This document shows, piece after piece, positions 11,401 through 19,973 of a stretch of 64,000 bases of DNA (position 1 is its first letter; every line of letters begins with the position of its first letter). The translations under genes were made by a program, and so were the position numbers. Source of the DNA: Allacma fusca. Lineage: Eukaryota > Arthropoda > Collembola > Symphypleona > Sminthuridae. The stretch is from the NCBI GenBank assembly GCA_947179485.1, contig OX359247.1:37610801-37674800 (forward strand), in the 5' to 3' direction. The notes under the pieces were generated by a model that saw nothing but the letters and a program-made list of their open reading frames with translations, made no database searches and was not told the origin of the DNA.

Positions 11401-11855
11401 TTTCAATAGACAATTTAACTTATCGAGGAGATATTTTAAACTTGATCTATAATGAGAAAGAGGACCCTTTGCTCCACGAGAAGATTGAGTGGCATCTCTC
11501 CCCGGTCGTTAAATGGGATGATTTGAACGAGACGTTCCCGATACTGGAGCCCTTGGACAAAAATCACTGGACCCGTCAAACTGGAGACGAGATGTATGGT
11601 GCTGGATCCTGGATGCTGATAAGCTTGGTACTATTTCTGGCTGGAATCATCGGCGCTTTTATAGGATACAAAAAGTGCAAGAAGGTGCTGAAGCCACGAA
11701 AATTGAGGAGGGCCAAGAGAAGATATCCCAAGGTTGAATCTACACCGGAAACTGAAATGATCGAGCTGGAGCAGATTGGGGACGAGGACATCAATGAAGA
11801 CGTCCCGTCAGCAGCGAAGAAATTTCATCATGTTGAAGAAATTTCCATAGGTTAA
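5418..11855 (+). CDS. Gag-Pol-Env-like polyprotein of copia element
   Basis: This is a 2,145-residue polyprotein. Residues 1-270 form a copia-type Gag with a zinc knuckle (CHNCGKKGHWKAEC, 280-293). The aspartic protease motif DTGAS is at 366-370. The integrase core has D570, D634 and E670, a DD35E spacing, after a WHERMGH pre-integrase motif. Reverse transcriptase has the YVDD active site at 1256-1259. RNase H runs through TEAEY (1462) to DILTKPLG (1549-1556). From about 1600 the chain looks like a class I envelope protein: a signal-like hydrophobic stretch (1600-1617), a furin-type RDKR (1694-1697), a hydrophobic fusion-peptide-like segment (1699-1723), a heptad-rich region (1728-1790), a Cys-rich ectodomain with four N-glycosylation sequons (NVS, NMT, NLT, NET), a transmembrane helix (2064-2084) and a 61-residue tail. 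No stop or frameshift separates Pol from Env. The envelope assignment rests on architecture; I recognise no specific homologue, though the layout is like insect/baculovirus F proteins. Confidence 0.95.
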   Translation: MSGKGTTPPVSPNTAKKQAQAQAQNQGAAANAIPVMANQTVHRTYKLDSSKYPKLAGAHNYLDWRRALHAVFCGADMQDVVYGTTRFPSTGSDEEKKEWHRTDMAAYGIILMALDNKATILTRSCRTSTEMWNKLKSAYGASNSLSLEDLKDQFRELKVTPDCNAMEVLEKLQDLQGLINSQLKPGKGPLDEDDVISQCIHAMKGGYYESFVTMWRGQPEVERTMGNFQSQLRLFITHKQSDAPSERAMFAGHPKAQGGNPKANGNNANNGKAKKKPGTCHNCGKKGHWKAECRSEKKERKEQAPKEQKQEGNKDEKSQKPKQPQEIRACMLRPIYTPGKTIALSSTHFKPSTGRIRRSAFQWVCDTGASVHLCGQKDWFSTFEEFAEPWKLMAVSDRPVDCPGRGTIVLEAKVRGRWEPLVLDDVIYYPGGINLFSVGTYNRLGYRYMMDGTQSVFINKATGEETINATEVHDKIHIMNFRLPTSFPRALAVIGISRPISQRWHERMGHMNFEFLHKTFKDGAAHLREDDRIEKKYKCEICAITKMNNESFKTQTHDKQYETGELLHADLVHAAATSNQRCKYYLLVKDHASNYRLGYFQVDKTADCTVINLIDAVNFISTQTKNPVRRFKSDNGTEFKNSKWATFCSQRGIAHEFTPAYNPQSNGKIEREVQTITKMARAMLVEAGLGENHWQDAVAMAVYLLNRVLSTTNTKMSPIEMVTGKKPNLSHLRIFGCPAISGKQKDPAKWGKQGRKGLYVANVPDTKQYKMWDTVKKEYFYTRHALFYEEVMTTDAGVGKNPGKIFLDQLPESSVQEVETISSDEEPEDITIVKQVQFVPNPLHTPQMPAQIPAPPSPQPVFTPRLTSTPVKRTTIHPAGISKKYKETLKARSPSLLDTLAPEEPPRPESPIPGCSTRPSAPVQVQTDDPAVESDSDALVIDAGSGSLDSETDSDEEFQSANLDSTQSIPQVSWNDQMEQSIEEELADASRDTVVIPHVQSPPPTPGGSSRDTQPQTALRRTTRTTAGIPGPKFQAGFYVGVDCFHAVGNCPPEKIPDNYKVPKSFKDVRRNRFKFEWEEAMDQEHCSLIENRTWKLVKRPHNAKLLRNRWIFVEKKLPDGGIRRKARLVVKGYGQRPEIDFHETFAPVVRYETVRAVFFAIAQQNLQVIQFDVSTAFLNAPLDEEVYMEQPEGYEVSGGYVCKLEKGLYGLKQSPRNWHKLIKAKLISLGFVKSAYDSCLFTYNSGNTRMILALYVDDGLLAGNSKSSMDLIMKELRATYKMTSTEDVRKFLGMEVIITDTQVMLHQETYIMEVAKRFSMEKCETSSIPMAANPDLDVDMFSKDHDPSLPYQELVGALLFISRCTRPDISFAVGKLSRYFQCYERKHWDAAKRVLRYLVTTKKLGLCYTRLAETSFKGYSDSDYAGDKKTRKSTSGIIFTLNDSPLHWKSQRQTLIAHSSTEAEYVALSEASKMGEWLRNLLADIDIYNVTLPFTIFTDNQSSMKLAANPEFHDRTKHIDVRHHYIRWLVETGQVEIKYLQTGRLVADILTKPLGRQQFEPKMELLSLTRKLTVDVKEPDQPQTSSQAVKRVCALSSLWNVILFMLFFPLVFCQKFQEGNAVIWRRSLTPAIEGYNSVAMRISLISPCKFLPTEGLTTMAAERIMKQCENQYEKLFLEELRMACPPKDTRLQRDKRELLTLIFLIIVVCTASAGIGIGLYALHKIDKLEITQLEIERTMDDLEEKVKINSVNLAKLKFEVDKMAQTINNLINDVHLFQEKVIEINYLVSYITSRLLVGRGVVQETRRLWNKKKMDNNFFDFMNVSLPCGQECPIEYAEFRRCSLDREDSELELLFAVPVMSNMTVLEADPFYLMLKDKDQTCKLEYIGPENALLSPEEDCLRAVDMRRESSTQLFASRSTECMELEMAKDEGKYYKTLRCLPSKPGDEKEFVQVKTHNNKFYIYCPGREYVRGGDKNKVKCPSKVFTLPLTATFSIDNLTYRGDILNLIYNEKEDPLLHEKIEWHLSPVVKWDDLNETFPILEPLDKNHWTRQTGDEMYGAGSWMLISLVLFLAGIIGAFIGYKKCKKVLKPRKLRRAKRRYPKVESTPETEMIELEQIGDEDINEDVPSAAKKFHHVEEISIG

Positions 11856-11931
11856 GAATTACTTAATATTTTGGGTTCTTTAATAATTCTGTGTATGTTT
11901 TAATCAATTTTATTTTACAGCAACTTACATT

Positions 11932-11939
11932 AAGGAGGG
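11932..11939 (+). other. Polypurine tract
   Basis: AAGGAGGG abuts the first base of the 3' LTR. This is the expected primer for plus-strand DNA synthesis in an LTR element. Confidence 0.8.
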
Positions 11940-12387
11940 TGTTGAAAGTTAAGTCATGGCAGAGTTATGTCTGACCATGCACTTTCAGTAATGTTCCGTT
12001 GAGTAATAATAAGTATTGATTACATCTTTGTGTGATTGTGAGATGCTCGGGCAGTAGCTCAGTGTCAGCACTCCGTGACAGGAAGTGCACACACAGCAAA
12101 TACCTTAGTTAAGATGTAAAGGGGATTTCACACCTTGTGTTGAAATCCGGGCATGATGTTATTGGGTAATAAACATTTAACCTTTACTTATGATTATGAA
12201 ATAGTCAAGAATGTATGTATGCACTACATTAGGGTGATTATGACATTATGACCGTTGGTCAATAATATAATAATACCATGACATTTCTGTACCTTATAAA
12301 TATGTGTTTAGTTGTTAATAAAGAACAGTCGAAGAACTGATATTGTGAAGGTATAAGCTTCGGTTTTCAGTCTCTTTTATTTCAATA
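11940..12387 (+). repeat. 3' LTR
   Basis: This is the second copy of the 448-bp repeat, starting TGTTGAAAG and ending TTTCAATA. It is followed at once by the right ATAAC target duplication (12388-12392). It begins 84 bp after the polyprotein stop codon. Confidence 0.95.
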
Positions 12388-12392
12388 ATAAC

Positions 12393-14110
12393 CATACAGG
12401 AGCTATAGATAACTAAAATTTTCAGAGGGTAACTATACATAATTAAGCTGTTGATTGTGCATATATAATGTCTTGATAATTTTTCCTTCTAAAAAATCTC
12501 AACAGATACTCAACACCCATCATCAATTTCATGTTTGATAGCAGTACCATTAATATATTTACAGTAAGCTCGTAATAGCGATAGCAAAGTCATGTGCGTA
12601 GGCTTTACACCGCTAGAGATTATCTCATATTTTAGGGCAAAGGGGTCTGTGTGTATATTTTGGAAGAACTGTCAATTTTAGATTGTAAATACAAACAATT
12701 TACAACTTCATCCCCGTCACGGCCTTAATGCGACGGCATGATTGGTTAAATTAAATGTAAAGGAAGAATACATATATATTAAGTAAACATAATTAGCATT
12801 ATTACACATTTTAACCTTATATTGGGGTTATATCTCTCACTGGAGGACGAGAAATCCTAAAAACAGCACGTCTGAATGCCCTGGTATGTAATTGCAATGC
12901 ACTATCTTTATTTTAATTTAATTTTTGAATATAAATACACTCCTGTGAATTATATGGTACTTGGAATTGTGACATCTGACATCGTCCATGACTTTATCAA
13001 ACCAAAACAAATGAGTTACAGCTTACAGCTTCTAAATCGTAGAGCTACAACAATTTTGTTAGTAAATCATTGTTTTATCAATCGGGAAATATCTGAAAGT
13101 GCATGAAATTTCTCCGGAGGCTATAAACACTTCATTTAATAGATAGGTATGTTTCACCTGCGTAAAAAACTTAAACGTGTAGTGTAAAAATCCGAATTAA
13201 GATGTAAGTTTTTTAGCTTTGTAAAATTCGGGTAGAAGCTTGCGTGTGTGCGTTCGTGCGGCTATCCGTTGGTCCGTGACGTGTTTTGATGTAATTATTT
13301 GGACAATAGTTGCTTGTCAGTCATCATTTGGTGTCTTTTTATATTCCCTGATTATTTGTATGTTTAACTGCTGTTATAAAATGCAGGTCATGTTTATTCG
13401 TGCGGTCGGCCGTGCGTCCGTCGCACAACTTTACTTATTAAAATTGGCGACAGCTTTTGAAGTTATAAATGGCTGAATGGGGTACATTTTTGAGTTAGAC
13501 AGGAATAATGCTTTTAAGTTATGGTTGGGGCCGGTTTTTGGGTTATATGCATAGTGGCGAGTTTTAGGATAATTAGTAGAGGGAGTTATACTGCGTTGGA
13601 AATGGGGGAACCTTATGTGTTAGTGATAGGGGGAGCAGGGGCAAGTTTCTAGGCAAAAGTTTTTAGTTTAAGTTAAGCGTTTAAGATAGGAATAAGAAAA
13701 TAGCTGAAGCTACATACCGAGGTTACAGATAGGCGGGGGAGATATTTGTTTATTTTAGTTTTCAATTAGCAATAATCGCATCTCGGTAAAACCTCATTGA
13801 TTACGACACTGTCCCTGCCAACGCTTTTTTTAATAAAATTTATAAGAATAAAGGATTTAAAGAAAACTCGAATCGGAGCATAAACCCCACATTATTATTA
13901 TTTTTGTTTATTTTAAGTTAGGAATACGGAAATCGTTTTCGGTTTTCAATTAGGATAGAGAACTTTATGCTTTTGGTGTTGTGTTGGGGTAGTGTTTTAA
14001 GAAACGGGTTTTCAACAAGCAGCAACTTTTTCCGCTCGACTTCTAATGTCTCTATTCGATTACATACCAGTACAGTGGCACCGTTCCACGAACGGCTGTT
14101 AGAATAGGCT
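12393..14110. other. Intergenic, no supported gene
   Basis: The region is AT-rich. Open frames such as 12876-13106 and 13240-13476 show no recognisable domain. About 13,490-13,740 is G/T-rich with loosely repeated GTTA and GGGG words, similar in flavour to a block at 53.56-53.98 kb. I cannot assign it a function. Confidence 0.5.
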
Positions 14111-14118
14111 GAAATAAG

Positions 14119-14618
14119 TAGTGGTCGGATCGATTCAATTTGATTCGAATTTTTCAATTTGATTCAATTTGAAGCTTGAATTGAATCGAAGAACCGATTT
14201 TCGATTCAATTTGCCCCAAAGCAATTCAATTCGATTCAATTCACTCAGTGAATCGAATTGAATCGTAAATCGAACGATTCAAGTGGGAAAGTACAAAATT
14301 TTCCTTATGTTACTGGGGTGTCGTATACATATTATAAATGGTATAGTAAAAGCTACGCTAAAATAGCAAACGTTGTGCTATACGTAATATTTGGACTTTG
14401 AATATACGGAAAAAAAGTACCCGTGCCCAGCCGAAGCGGTTTTGCTGAATTGTTTGAATTGCAATTCACAAGATATGATTCGATTCAGTTCAATACCCAA
14501 ATCGAATCATTCGATTTGGCTTTGCTGCAAATCGAATCGAAATACTACTGAATCGAATTGAATCGAATCGAATCGAATCGAAAATTTCCAATTCTGAATT
14601 GAATTGGTCCGACCACTA
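14119..14618. mobile_element. hAT-type MITE 'A' (GATTCAATT motif)
   Basis: This 500-bp non-autonomous element has ends TAGTGGTCGGA / TCCGACCACTA. The exact 8-bp duplication GAAATAAG flanks it at 14111-14118 and 14619-14626. Most of its length is a degenerate array of ATTCGATTCAATT-like words in both orientations; the centre (about 14,290-14,450) is ordinary sequence. It encodes no transposase. The 8-bp duplication and YARNG terminus are hAT hallmarks. Confidence 0.9.
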
Positions 14619-14680
14619 GAAATAAGCATAGCCTGATTTTAATTTAGCTCGCTACAATTGTGACAGCAATTACTTCGATG

Positions 14681-15522
14681 CAGTGCCTGTCATGGGAACG
14701 GGTCACACCCGGGTGTTTGGGTGCAGGAACGGGAACGGGTATGATATGGGTGCAAAATGTTTTCACCCAAAAGTGTGGGTACAGGTTTGGGAACCAACCT
14801 TTCCCATTATAGTATGTGGGAACAGGAACCCATATGGGAACGGGTGCAATACAGGCTGAATGGGATCTGTACCCAACAGGAACGGGAACGGTATGCTCAA
14901 AAACCCGTTTCTGTTCATGCGTACCCGTGTACAGAGCAATCTTGCGAGCTTAACGATAATTACATGATTGATTTGTTTTGGTGTGGTGTGACCGACTATT
15001 TTTGTGTCGTTGTTGTAGTTTAGAGGCAAACGCTCTTTGTTTGAACAGATCATCCCACGTCGAATGATGAAATGTGACAATAAAAATTAATTATATGCGT
15101 ATGTTGTGCTTAGCAGTTGTAAGGTGACTTAAAAATTACAAAATTAATTAAGTAGAATGAAATATAACAAATAGAATGAGTGGAATTGTGTGTATCCATT
15201 GTTAGCAAAAATTGAAACAATAAGTATATATGTATAATGTATAACTTTTATCCTTGAATATATGAACTTCCGTTTCGGGTACGGGAACGGGTTCCAGGGT
15301 TTTGGGTACGGGTTTGGGTGCACCCAAAATTAATTTTTGGGAACAGGAACGGGAACGGGTTTGGGTGCTATAATTTTAAAAATTTCGGGTCTGGGTGCGG
15401 TACTTCTGTTCACAAGATTTCGGGTGCAATTTGGGAATTGGGTTCTGCCTTGTACCCAAACCCGAACTGTGGGAACGAGAATGGGAACGGGGACGACTTT
15501 TCTGTTCCCATGACAGGCACTG
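14681..15522. mobile_element. hAT-type MITE 'B' (GGGAACGGG motif)
   Basis: This 842-bp element has terminal inverted repeats CAGTGCCTGTCATGGGAAC, nearly perfect at the right end, and the exact 8-bp duplication CTTCGATG at 14673-14680 and 15523-15530. Both arms are packed with GGGAACGGG, GGTTTGGGTG and TACCC words. The middle (about 14,930-15,270) is plain AT-rich sequence. The open frames inside are artefacts of the repeat, and no transposase is present. Confidence 0.9.
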
Positions 15523-15530
15523 CTTCGATG

Positions 15531-16030
15531 GTGACCTATGCATAGTAATGTTTGAAGGCAAAAATACTACTCATTTTTATTAATTGTATTCAGAATCACA
15601 ATTGTAGCAACGTAACGAGATAAGTTAAAATCAGGTTTATGATTATTTTGACTTACTGTTCATAGAATGAGTGGGCTCCGCTGGTATAATCATATTATTG
15701 AGTCTTACAATTTGTGATTCACATAAGTATGAAGAAAATTACATACTTGTAGAAGGATTTCGCATACGGAACATGTCTAGGAAAAATTATCAAATTATTT
15801 TTTGGTCAAATTTTTGGTATTCTCATTTAAGTTTCAAATTTGTTCAGCTTTCATTTGTCAAAGATTTTTGTCCAAGACAATCTTTGGGTAATATAAGGTT
15901 TGATTTTAGTCAACTAATGATTTGCATCCCGGTAGGGTTGACTGTAACCATGGACACCTTGTCAGTTCAAAACATTCAAGTTTCTTGCGCTATAATAAGT
16001 GTATGTGAAGAGGCTAGCTAACAGTTTAAT
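15531..16030. other. Spacer between elements, nothing recognised
   Basis: An open frame at 15671-16021 (plus) has no recognisable motif. I see no RNA gene or splice structure. Confidence 0.4.
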
Positions 16031-16308
16031 CTCAAATCACTCCAAAAGTTTGCATGTCTCGTTATCGAATGATTTATTACCCACGGCTCCTCCCGTAAAA
16101 AATTGACCCATCCATACGCGCGAAAATCGTATCGCAATGTTTTTCCATTGCGAGAGCAAAGGATTTCTAGATCAATAGATTTCTATCGCAATGGAAAAAC
16201 ATTGCGATACGATTTTCGCGCGTATGGATGGGTCAATTTTTTACGGGAGGAGCCGCGGGTAATAAATCATTCGATAATGAGACATGCAAACTTTTTGAGT
16301 GATTTGAG
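16031..16308. repeat. 278-bp near-perfect palindrome
   Basis: Two arms of about 120 bp are inverted copies with few mismatches. The left arm starts CTCAAATCACTC and the right arm ends with its complement. The best-matched core includes CCCATCCATACGCGCGAAAA and CGTATCGCAATG in each arm. About 35 bp of unmatched sequence lies at the centre, around AGCAAAGGATTTCTAGATC. I found no convincing target-site duplication. It could be a foldback MITE or a hairpin-RNA locus. Confidence 0.9.
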
Positions 16309-16817
16309 AGTACACCCATTTTTATTATAATTTGACCACGTAACACGAAATTATACGACAAGTGGTAGGATTTACATAAAATTTTACGCTTGCCGTGATA
16401 ACTTTTGACGAGGAATACCAATTTCTATATTAGTTTTATACACGGTTTATATTTTCAAGAATTGGTTAATTTCAGAATGTTCGTTTTAATTATCATTTCA
16501 CCTGTCACTGGTGGGGAGACCAGTTTTTATGTACTCAGCCCTGGGAAAAACACGCTAATAAAGTCAAAACTTGGATTGGATTAGATTTCCGTGGAATTCA
16601 CTTATACAGATAAAAAGGGAAAATATAGTATTGGAATATCCATTTACAATTTACAATACATATAAAACGGGCTCCAACATTAATAAAAAGTACCATTTAA
16701 TGCAGACAAGTGAGCAAGCCAATACCTGGAACCCCTTGTCGCAATGGTATATTGTAAAGTAAACTGTGACATACACCTCAGCATTGATTTTAGTTATTTG
16801 GAGAAGACTGCCAACTG
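16309..16817. other. Spacer, nothing recognised
   Basis: AT-rich sequence between the palindrome and element C. No gene, RNA or repeat structure is visible. Confidence 0.4.
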
Positions 16818-16825
16818 CCACAAAG

Positions 16826-17714
16826 CAGAGCTTCTGCCGGGGACGGGGACGGGACGTCGGGACACTGGACGGACCGGGACGGGACGTCCCCGGGGACAAA
16901 ATAATTGTCCCCATGTCGTAATCGGGACGGGACGGGGACAAAAAAATTGTCCCAATTATATTCGGGACGGGACGGGGACAAAAAAAATTGTCCCCATTAT
17001 ATCAGGGACGGGACGGGGACAAAACAAATTGTCCCCACTATATTCGGGACGGGACGGGGACAAAAACAATTGTTCCCATTATATTCGCGACATGCTTTTT
17101 GGTCGTGTATATAACGTGACGGGACGAGCAAGCATAGCAGAACAAGGATAACGTTTGAGCTTTAATGCTCATGAGTAAACTATTCTGTGAACACTATTTC
17201 ACCGAATGTAAGACATTCGATTTTAGGTTGTAGAAAATGAGGCTTGTTGCTCAAAAAATTCAGGAAGAATCTTGAAGCCACGATTCTATAAATGTGTTTT
17301 TATGTGTTTGGTATAAATATTGTTTGTACGAAATTTTCCTCATGTTCCGATTTTCGGTATGAGAATGTCGACAACTGTTTTCAGTAATTATCGGGACGGT
17401 ACAGGAATTTTGTTCACATGCCACGATTTTCGGGACCGGGGACAATATTTTTTTAATTTTGGGGACGGGACGGGACAACGTTTTTTAAAAATTTTGGGGA
17501 CGGGACGGGGACAAGATTTTTGTCCCCATGTCCCGACTTTCGGGACGGGACCGGGGACAACGTTTTTAAAATTTTTTGGGGACGGGACGGGGACATGGTT
17601 TTTGTCCCCGTGTCCCGATTGACGGGACGGGACTGGGGACAAAGGTTTTTAAAAAATATCGGGACGGGACGGGACGGGGACGGGACAATAATTTTGTCCC
17701 CAATAGAAGCTCTG
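16826..17714. mobile_element. hAT-type MITE 'C' (GGGACGGGAC motif)
   Basis: This 889-bp element has ends CAGAGCTTCT / AGAAGCTCTG and the exact 8-bp duplication CCACAAAG at 16818-16825 and 17715-17722. Each side carries an array built on GGGACGGGACGGGGACA. On the left, units of roughly 50 bp end in small hairpins such as GGGACAAAAAAATTGTCCC. The centre (about 17,100-17,380) is unrelated AT-rich sequence. No transposase is encoded. Confidence 0.9.
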
Positions 17715-17722
17715 CCACAAAG

Positions 17723-18601
17723 TTGTGAAACTACACAAATACAGAATAACTGTCTGCTTAAGTAAGTACACTGAACTCCCATTTTAGTATTGTACACTTA
17801 TTATTGTCAGTATTGCAAATTATACAAAACATGCCATTATATGCGTGCTTCGTTTTCCATTTACGTAATTACATAAGCATACATATGCATGCACACTCAC
17901 TTGTCCAATAAATTTCAATCACCAAGAAACTGAAGCAAACTTACCGATAAAATACTTTTTGTTCTATCCATACGCCAAATGTTCCAAGCATAATAAAAAT
18001 AATGGCATCAGCTTTGGAAGTCTGGGATGACAGCCCAAAATTCTCTCCCATAATATGTCCAACCAAGTTTCTCATAATACATACATATGTACATGCGTTA
18101 CAGCTTACTGTAAAAATTACTCATCCAACATTTTTTCTGACATCAAGTATAAGGGTACACAATTACAACACTTTTGCAGAAAGCCCCGACTTAATATAAT
18201 ATTCTGATCTTGGCCACCTCTATTTTTTTTTACAAGTCTAATAATATTTTAAATTCGAAATCATAATTCTTGAAAAATCAAAGCTAGGTCAATGTCAAAT
18301 CTCAGGTATTTTTAAGTAGCGTGATCTCCGTCTATAAGAGACTCCCTAATAACAGAATATAAATATTCTCTATAAGAGCAAGTAAAATACTTTGAAGACA
18401 TTCCCAATTACTACCACAATTCTTCCTTAATTTCATCCCTCATAGAAGTGCCCAACATTGTGAATATTGTGAGAGTCCCTTGACCCCACTGTGACAGGAG
18501 GTTCTGTATATACATTTAGGTTATTTAAGATTTTTTTCCCTACAGTCTATATTGCTCTCTTGAATCATTTTTGTCCTTATATGAACAACCCAGGGATGTC
18601 A
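17723..18601. other. Spacer, nothing recognised
   Basis: AT-rich sequence between elements C and D. The open frame at 18002-18199 has no recognisable domain. Confidence 0.4.
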
Positions 18602-18609
18602 GTGAGGAT

Positions 18610-19088
18610 TAGTGTTTCTGAACGGTCCAAAAACATGGACTCGACCCGACTCGTCTTCCCGAACCGAAAAAAATCCCTTTTCTGTTCCCGAAACCGGAAC
18701 CGATATGTTCGAGTCCGGGACAATTTTGCCTTCCCGGAACCGATCCGGAAAATAAAATCGGTTCCCGGACAGGTTCCGGTTCCTTCCCGAACCGGCAGAA
18801 AATGCATAGGATTCATTTTCGTGGAAGTCAAAATTGTGTCGCGTTTTCAAATGATAGTTGACAAATGCTTGACAAATTTTATGTTTCGCGTTTTCATCCC
18901 AAAAGGCAGCTTTAGCAAACCCTTCCCGAAAACTTTCGGTTTTGATTTTTGTACCCGAAACCGGACCGAATGTAACGGTTCTTTAAACCGTTGACCCGAA
19001 ACCGGATCGAAATTTAACGGTTCTTTAAATCGTTGACCCGAAACCGTACCGGAACCTCGGGAATTCCCGATACCGAACAGAAACACTA
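18610..19088. mobile_element. hAT-type MITE 'D' (CCCGAAACCGG motif)
   Basis: This 479-bp element has ends TAGTGTTTCTGAACGG / CCGAACAGAAACACTA and the exact 8-bp duplication GTGAGGAT at 18602-18609 and 19089-19096. Its arms carry repeats of CCCGAAACCGG, GTTCCCGG and the unit TAACGGTTCTTTAAA. It encodes nothing recognisable; open frames on both strands across it are repeat artefacts. Confidence 0.9.
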
Positions 19089-19096
19089 GTGAGGAT

Positions 19097-19965
19097 ATGG
19101 ATAAGATGATACTATCACAAATATCGCCAAATTACCCGGAAATATTTCGCACGATATTTATTGTAAATTTTGTTGAGAATATCGGTAAAGTCAAACTCAC
19201 AAGGCGCTGGGTTAATAGAATGCACTTTTACTGTGTAATTTTACTAATCAAAATATTGAAAACGATGCAATTTTTGACAACCTACTACTTCCACTGTATT
19301 ACATATCTGTCATATCTGTCATAAACACCATTAAAAAGAGCTTTAGTAAGTAGTAATTATGAAGGAGTAACTAATTTGTGTGCTTTAAATCAATTCAATC
19401 AACTCTCAAAGCTGCAGCAGAAACTGGTTTAAAGTTTAGACTCAAGTTCCTTTAGTTTTGATACACTGAACCCAGTTCAGAACAGAACTAACAATAAGTT
19501 CTGAACAGAAATAAATTAACAAAGTCTTGCATCACTCAACTGGACACGAAGGTTCCTATGAAATAGATGACAGTATTACAGTGAATATTTATAGGGAAGG
19601 TAGGGCGAAGAGCTGATGCTATAGGGGAATATCTTAAAGGATACATGAACCAGAATATGAACCTGCATACATATACATATTTGAAGAAGAAGACAATTAC
19701 GACTGGCTTAGGCTCCTAATTATCACATCGATAAAGTGGCAGTGTGACCTGTTTGGGCTCCTAAATAATTTTAATCCGTGTACTTATATTAGTGATTATA
19801 CCTATATATTATTGCATGTTACCTCACGACTTACGACCTTAGCAATGTCGTCTGGTTTGCTCATCCCGAGTCAATTTTGAGAAACTAAAAGTGTTTTCTT
19901 GTATCCATACAATTTGTACTATTATTTTCGACCGAAAAATATTATTATTAATAGAAGCTTTGTAG
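19097..19965. other. Spacer, nothing recognised
   Basis: AT-rich sequence between elements D and E, with no supported gene or RNA. Confidence 0.4.
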
Positions 19966-19973
19966 GTTTGGCG

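Larger units (their letters stand above)
4444..12387 (+). mobile_element. Complete Ty1/copia LTR retrotransposon with envelope-like domain
   Basis: The element has two 448-bp direct repeats (4444-4891 and 11940-12387), a 5-bp ATAAC target duplication, a purine tract AAGGAGGG just before the 3' LTR and one unbroken 2,145-residue ORF. Domain order is Gag zinc knuckle, protease, integrase, reverse transcriptase, RNase H. Integrase before RT is the copia (Pseudoviridae) order, unlike Ty3/gypsy, where integrase comes last. An envelope-like segment follows RNase H in the same frame. The LTRs show no difference that I could find by eye, so insertion looks recent and the copy may be competent. Env-bearing copia elements are known mainly from plant sireviruses; an animal example is unusual. 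Confidence 0.96.

Noticed and set aside
14757..17797. Several ORFs of 60-135 codons across elements B and C on both strands
   Set aside because: They translate simple repeats (for example RDGDKN- or SRPVP-type runs) and reflect the array period, not a gene.
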